The position numbers and the translations under genes were made by a program. The notes under the pieces were generated by a model. That model did no database searches and was not told the origin of the DNA. It was given only the letters and a program-made list of their open reading frames with translations. This document shows positions 59,662 to 64,000 of a stretch of 64,000 nt of DNA, in pieces. Numbering within the stretch: the stretch's first letter is position 1; every line of letters starts with the position of its first letter. Origin of the DNA: Haloferax sp. Q22 (lineage in GTDB: Archaea; Halobacteriota; Halobacteria; Halobacteriales; Haloferacaceae); the NCBI RefSeq assembly GCF_001482285.1, contig NZ_LOEP01000014.1:1-64000 (forward strand), written 5' to 3'.

Positions 59662-61464
59662 ATGAAGCAACGCGATTCGCGGCTCACGAGAACACTCCTC
59701 CTCGTCGGATTTCTCGCGCTAGCCGTCGGTATTCTCGTCGCTCGCGCGTCGCCGGCGCGCGCGTACGAGGTTTCAATCTACCAGTCGACTCCGGTGGTCT
59801 TCTGGGTCGGCGTGGCGGTGGCGGTACTGACCTCGTTGGTCGTGGTCGTTCGCGCCCCGAACAGTCGGTTCGCAGCCGGTGGCGTGGGTCTGGCGGCCCT
59901 CGCGATAGCCGCGGTCTCAGCCCTTCCGCTCGTCCGGGAGTACTACTTCTACGGGTTCAACGACTCGTTGACGCACCTCGGCTGGGCGAAGTCGCTCGCC
60001 TCGGAGACGCTGACGCCGCTCGAAATCGTCTACCCGAGCGGCCACATCTCCGCTGGGATATTCAGCGCCGCCCTCGGCGTCGAAATCACCACCGCGATGA
60101 TGCTCGTGGTGTTTTTCGTCTCGGTCGTCTACCTCGTGTTCGTCCCGCTTCTCGTCTCGCTCATCGTCCCCGACCGTCGGGCGGTCCTCATCGCCGTGTT
60201 CTCGGCGCTGTTGTTCCTACCGGTGAACCTCAACGGGTTCAAGCTCATGTTCTTCCCGTACTCGCTGGCGTCGTTCCTCGGACTGGTGCTTCTGTACCTC
60301 TTCTTCAAGCACCAGTTCTCCGGCACCGACGCCGTCGAGAGCCGGTGGCGCGGTCACATCACGCCCGTCTCCGTCCTGTTCGCCATCGGGACGGTCGCGC
60401 TGGTGTCGTACCACCTGCAGGTCGCCGTCAACTACCTCGTGTTGTTCGTCGTCGCCGCGGGTATCCAACTCGTCCAGCGCTGGCGGACCCCGGACGCCGT
60501 CGCCGAACAGCGACCGGTGTACGGCCTGACCATCGTCTTCGCCGCGGCCTTCGTCTACTGGCTGACGCAGTACACCGTCGGCTTCTCGACGGGCGGTCTG
60601 TTCGTCGAGGGGTTGCTCGGGATTCTCTCGGGGAGTTCCGAGGCCGGAACGGCTATCTCCCAGCGCACCGGTTCCGTCACCGCCGTCGGCGGCGGCATCT
60701 TCGATGTGTTCGTGAAGCTGTTCCTCGTGAACGCGGTGTACGCCCTGATTACCTTCGGCGTCTTCCTCGGCGTCCTGTTCGGGCGGTTCCCGCAGCTGTC
60801 GGGTCAGGGACGGACCATCCTGCGGACGCTGACGTTCAGCCTCGTCGTGTTGGTGCCGTACTTCTTCGCGCACCTCCTCGGCGTCATCTCGGAGACGAAC
60901 TTCTTCTTCCGCCACGTCGGCTTCGCGATGATTATCGCGACCGTCGTCGGGAGCGTCGGGCTGTTCTACGCGTTCGAGTGGCTCGCGGGGACGAGCTACT
61001 GGTCGAAGTACGGGCGGGCGGTCAAGGCCGGCACGCCCGTCGCGACGGCGCTCGTCATCGGGCTCACGCTCATGGTGATGTTCCCGTCGCCGTACATCTA
61101 TCTCCCCTCGAACCACGTCCCCGCCCAGCAGATGGGGGCGTACGACACCGCGTTCGAGATGTCCGACGAGGACATTCGATACGTGGGTATCCGCGGGAAC
61201 CCCGACCGCTTCGCCGAGGCGCTCCCCGAGCGAACCACGCCGGCGCTCGGCTTCACGACGCCCGACGAGGCGCTCACCGACCTGCCGAGCTACTACGACG
61301 GCCCGCGGTATCTGATGGTCTCGAAGACCGATTACGACCGCGAGGTGGTCGCGTACCGCGAACTCCGGTACTCCGCGGCGAATCTCACAGCCGTCCAGAA
61401 CCAGCCCAACGTGAACCGCGTCATGTCGAACGGTGCGGCCGACCTCTACTACGTGTCCGGGTAG
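59662..61464 (+). CDS. Large membrane protein, possible glycan polymerase or GT-C
   Basis: 600 residues. About twelve hydrophobic helices occupy residues 10-480, with a soluble C-terminal ~110 residues ending YYDGPRYLMVSKTDYDREVVAYRELRYSAANLTAVQNQPNVNRVMSNGAADLYYV. An early outside loop has EYYFYGFNDSLTHLGWAKSLA, an Asp near the second helix as often found in GT-C glycosyltransferases. The C-terminal domain recalls haloarchaeal membrane proteins of sialidase/polymerase-like annotation, but I do not recognise the family. Position before the flippase suggests a Wzy-like or GT-C role. Confidence 0.72.
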   Translation: MKQRDSRLTRTLLLVGFLALAVGILVARASPARAYEVSIYQSTPVVFWVGVAVAVLTSLVVVVRAPNSRFAAGGVGLAALAIAAVSALPLVREYYFYGFNDSLTHLGWAKSLASETLTPLEIVYPSGHISAGIFSAALGVEITTAMMLVVFFVSVVYLVFVPLLVSLIVPDRRAVLIAVFSALLFLPVNLNGFKLMFFPYSLASFLGLVLLYLFFKHQFSGTDAVESRWRGHITPVSVLFAIGTVALVSYHLQVAVNYLVLFVVAAGIQLVQRWRTPDAVAEQRPVYGLTIVFAAAFVYWLTQYTVGFSTGGLFVEGLLGILSGSSEAGTAISQRTGSVTAVGGGIFDVFVKLFLVNAVYALITFGVFLGVLFGRFPQLSGQGRTILRTLTFSLVVLVPYFFAHLLGVISETNFFFRHVGFAMIIATVVGSVGLFYAFEWLAGTSYWSKYGRAVKAGTPVATALVIGLTLMVMFPSPYIYLPSNHVPAQQMGAYDTAFEMSDEDIRYVGIRGNPDRFAEALPERTTPALGFTTPDEALTDLPSYYDGPRYLMVSKTDYDREVVAYRELRYSAANLTAVQNQPNVNRVMSNGAADLYYVSG

Positions 61465-61782
61465 GGGTGTAGGGACGCGGGGTCCGATTTTCACGCCGAT
61501 GCTAGAACCGCTACCGCCGGTGCCGCCGCTGTTCTCTTCCGACCGGCGGCCTGTGGGCCGATGGTCCCTGCCCCGCCGCACGGGTTCGGACACCACGGCG
61601 CTCGGCAGGTCGCTCTGCCTCGTCAAACAGCGCCTAATCCGCGCGACTACGGGAACCGCGGCCCCGCGGAATCCAGTAGCGAGTCAATAATTAATCGCCT
61701 CCTGAGCCGATGTGTATCCGAGTGTTACCGTTCGTGAATACGCCGGGTCTCCGCCGAAGCGACGACCCGCGAGGTGCGTTCG
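61465..61782. other. Intergenic region before the flippase gene
   Basis: 318 bases with no supported gene. A TATA-like CAATAATTAATC near 61685-61696 could start a transcript with a ~70-nt leader for the flippase. GC-rich inverted repeats upstream of it (for example CGCGGCCCCGCG near 61657) may form an RNA hairpin. Confidence 0.4.
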
Positions 61783-63303
61783 ATGAGAGATAAGATTCGC
61801 TCGGTCGTCCGGACGATTCGCCGCCGGTTCGTTCCCGGCGACGACGACAGCGACCTCGCAGAGCGGACGGTGAAAAGCGGGATGTGGGTGTCGGCGATGA
61901 ACGTCCTCGACCGGGTGCTGAAGGTCGTCATGTTCATCGTCCTCGCGCGGTTGCTCGGCCCCGAGGCTATCGGGCTGATGGGTATCGCGCTTCTCACGAT
62001 CTCGGCGCTTCTGAGCCTGACGAACCTCGGTATCGACGCCGCGCTCATCCAGCGCGTCGACGACGACGTGGACGAGTACCTGAACACGACGTTCACGCTC
62101 GAACTCCTCCGCGGCCTGCTGATGAGTTCGGTTCTCTACTTCGCGGCCCCGTCGCTCGCCTCGCTGTTCGGCGAGCCCGCCGCGCGGGACCTCATCCGCG
62201 CCATCGCGCTGGTCCCGATTTTCCTCGCGCTGCGGAACCCCGCGATGGTCTACTTCAAGAAGGACCTCGCGTTCCACAAGGAGTTCGCCTACCGGGTCAG
62301 CGGGACGACGGCCTACGTCGTCGTCGCGCTCGGCTACGCCGCGGTCAGCCCGACGGTCTGGGCGCTCATCTTCGGCTACCTCGCCGACGCAAGCGTCCGC
62401 TCGGTCGTGACCTACTTCCTGCACCCGTACCGCCCGCGCCCCGCGCTGAACCGGGCGTATGCAGCCGAACTCATCGGATACGGGAAGTGGGTCACGGGGT
62501 CGTCCATCGTCGAGTTCCTCTACGGACAGGGCGACGACGCGGTCGTTGGCTGGCTCCTGACGGCGACCTCGCTCGGTTACTACCAACTCGCCTACCGCAT
62601 CTCCAACGCGCCGGCGACCGAAATCGCCGTCGTCGTCTCCAGCGTGATGTTCTCGACCTACTCGAAGCTCCAGGAGGACCAACGCGCCCTCCGCGAGGCG
62701 TTCTTCAGCACCTTCCGGCTCACGGCGTTCGTCGCCTTGCCCATGTCGGTCGGCATCTACCTCGTCGCGCCCGCCTTCGTCGGCGCGTTCCTCGGCGAAG
62801 ACTGGCTCCCGATGGTGCTCGCCATGCAGATTCTCGTCGCCTACGGGCTCTTTCGGACGCTCTTCGCGACGTTCAACCCCGTCTGGCGCGCCGTCGGCCG
62901 CCCCGATGTCCAGACCAAACTCGGCTTCCTCAGGGTCGCCCTGCTCGCGATAGCCATCGTCCCCGCGACGAGCGCCTACGGCATCGAAGGGACCGCCCTC
63001 GCGGTCACGGGTATCCTCGCGTTCCCGATGGTCCCGCTCTACGCGCGCGAAATGAAACGAACGCTCGGCACGACTTACCGCCGGTTCCTCCGAGAGCTCT
63101 CGTACCCCGTCGCTGCCAGCGGCGCGATGGCGCTGGCGGTCCTCGCGGCGCAGAACCGCGTCGGGTCGCCGCTCGTCGAGTTCGCGGTCCTCGTCGCTAT
63201 CGGCGTCGTCGCCTACGCCGTCAGCGCCGCGTCGCTCATGACGCTCTTCGACTGGCGGGTCAAACAGAACCTCCGGGAACTCGTCTCCGTGATGTCCAAG
63301 TGA
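61783..63303 (+). CDS. Wzx-type polysaccharide flippase (MOP superfamily)
   Basis: 506 residues from ATG 61783 (a GTG three codons upstream is open). About fourteen helices. The front block LAERTVKSGMWVSAMNVLDRVLKVVMFIVLARLLGPEAIGLMGIALLTI and later RAIALVPIFLALRNPAMVYFKKDLAFHKEFAYRVSG, LIGYGKWVTGSSIVEFLYGQGDDAVVGWLL and YYQLAYRISNAPATEIAVVVSSVMFSTYSKLQ match lipopolysaccharide-type flippases of the MOP/PST family. It would move the lipid-linked glycan across the membrane. Last glycan gene seen in the window. Confidence 0.92.
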   Translation: MRDKIRSVVRTIRRRFVPGDDDSDLAERTVKSGMWVSAMNVLDRVLKVVMFIVLARLLGPEAIGLMGIALLTISALLSLTNLGIDAALIQRVDDDVDEYLNTTFTLELLRGLLMSSVLYFAAPSLASLFGEPAARDLIRAIALVPIFLALRNPAMVYFKKDLAFHKEFAYRVSGTTAYVVVALGYAAVSPTVWALIFGYLADASVRSVVTYFLHPYRPRPALNRAYAAELIGYGKWVTGSSIVEFLYGQGDDAVVGWLLTATSLGYYQLAYRISNAPATEIAVVVSSVMFSTYSKLQEDQRALREAFFSTFRLTAFVALPMSVGIYLVAPAFVGAFLGEDWLPMVLAMQILVAYGLFRTLFATFNPVWRAVGRPDVQTKLGFLRVALLAIAIVPATSAYGIEGTALAVTGILAFPMVPLYAREMKRTLGTTYRRFLRELSYPVAASGAMALAVLAAQNRVGSPLVEFAVLVAIGVVAYAVSAASLMTLFDWRVKQNLRELVSVMSK

Positions 63304-63758
63304 GGTCGGCGTTCGGCCGACTCGACGGGCCCGCTGAGTGGTCGATTCGACTGACTCTCATTGCTAGCTGAACCTTCGACGTGAATCAAACCTATCAAAA
63401 CACCGTCAGAAAATGTGGGTGTGGTGAAACGAACGCCCTCGCAAGGTTCGGTGGGAGCGTAATTACCAGTTCATAGATTGATTATCTGGCGAGCAGAGAC
63501 GTTTCACGGACTGATTTTGATTCGACACCGCATGTCGATTTGGCTCGTATAGTATCGATTAAGTGGTCGTTTTCGACCGCCAATATGGCGACATATACAT
63601 ATTTAGTTGATATTTTCTTGAGAGAATATAAGGTGTGTCTCTGGAATGCAACTGGTAACTAACTGGCCTCCATCCGAAGCAAACCCGCATGTAATCGTAG
63701 CTAACTAGATTATACCTCGCAATAATGATTATCACCTTAACGAGGGCTTTCCTCGGGT
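63304..63758. other. AT-rich intergenic region at the right edge
   Basis: 455 bases with stops in every frame and strongly AT-rich from 63480 on (for example ACATATACATATTTAGT near 63591). No gene or repeat array is supported. A TATA-like GATTATACC near 63708 may serve the gene at 63759. Confidence 0.45.
63741..63755 (+). promoter_or_regulatory. Hairpin directly before the last start codon
   Basis: CGAGG, GCTTT, CCTCG is a perfect 5-bp stem with a 5-base loop ending 3 bp before the ATG at 63759. In an mRNA with a short leader it would lie where a ribosome binds. Confidence 0.4.
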
Positions 63759-64000
63759 ATGGCACGACTAACCGATGGAGATGACGACGAATCTGCGGCG
63801 GATTCAGACTCCATCCTCGAATCGCAACTCAACAGGCGGAACTACCTCAAACTCGGTGCGATGGCCGCATCGACTGCCCTCTCTGCCGGCGTCGCGTCGG
63901 CTGCGTCTGGACCAGAGGAGCGCTTCGGTATCCAATGGGACCGCGTCGTCAACGCGGTGGACGACCTTGGAATGGACCCCAACGGAAACGAACCGATAGA
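63759..64000 (+). CDS. Tat-exported protein, 5' part (beta-helix type likely)
   Basis: 80 codons from ATG 63759 to the window edge. LNRRNYLKLGAMAASTALSAGVASAA is a Tat signal. The mature start PEERFGIQWDRVVNAVDDLGMDPNGNEPI resembles the opening of haloarchaeal right-handed parallel beta-helix (pectate-lyase-like) proteins, which often accompany surface-glycan loci. The gene is cut by the window, so domain content cannot be confirmed. Confidence 0.7.
   Translation, partial: MARLTDGDDDESAADSDSILESQLNRRNYLKLGAMAASTALSAGVASAASGPEERFGIQWDRVVNAVDDLGMDPNGNEPI

Overview
The window is high-GC DNA from a haloarchaeon, most likely a relative of Haloferax. Nearly every predicted protein is rich in Asp and Glu and poor in Lys. 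Many genes have a TATA-like box about 25 nt before the start codon, as in leaderless transcripts, and exported proteins carry twin-arginine plus lipobox signals. The families seen (DUF7344, HalOD1, haloarchaeal PilA pilins, an Orc1/Cdc6 origin with ORB repeats) are archaeal. Housekeeping genes such as aIF-1A, surE and msrA suggest a chromosome or a large chromosome-like replicon.

Layout. (1) 1-33 kb is mixed metabolism and envelope: small regulators (DUF7344, PadR), an orphan NosL-like lipoprotein, phosphoglucosamine mutase, an F420/NADP reductase-like protein, an MFS exporter, a soluble chemotaxis transducer with its own CheW, a zinc-type ABC operon with a palindrome on its promoter, cspA, a DMT transporter, a CoA-disulfide-reductase-like flavoprotein, two lipoproteins, a PD-(D/E)XK-like protein, a HiPIP, a P1B-2 (Zn/Cd-type) ATPase, an iron-transport-like lipoprotein locus, a PAS histidine kinase, two tandem type IV pilins, an M20 peptidase, a class V aminotransferase and a YbaK protein. 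(2) 33.3-38.9 kb is a replication and partition module: about fourteen ORB elements, an 11-bp direct-repeat block, an AT-rich unwinding element, an orc1/cdc6 gene, and a parA operon with an acidic partner protein. Upstream of parA lies a ~620-bp tract built from imperfect repeats in 9-bp register, the strongest candidate here for an undescribed element (a centromere). (3) 38.9-42.6 kb holds msrA, a CBS protein, surE, a DUF6544-type protein and a winged-helix regulator. (4) 42.7-63.3 kb is a surface-glycan island: two FemAB-like transferases, an alpha/alpha-barrel protein, a polysaccharide deacetylase, a complete Wbp-like five-gene cassette (predicted product UDP-2,3-diacetamido-2,3-dideoxymannuronic acid), a DUF457 membrane hydrolase, two glycosyltransferase-like proteins, a DUF106/EMC3-like insertase, an asparagine-synthase homologue without the glutaminase Cys, a large membrane protein that may be a polymerase, and a Wzx-type flippase. 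(5) The last 240 bases begin a Tat-exported protein that runs off the window.

How the parts may work together. GlmM at 3.4 kb feeds hexosamine toward UDP-GlcNAc. The Wbp-like operon would convert UDP-GlcNAc to a diacetamido-uronic acid, the asparagine-synthase-like protein could amidate it, glycosyltransferases and the flippase would assemble and export the glycan, and FemAB-like proteins might add aminoacyl groups. A short element (core TTTGTTAT) lies upstream of the five leftward transcription units of the island and may co-regulate them. All functions are inferred from sequence alone; no search was run.
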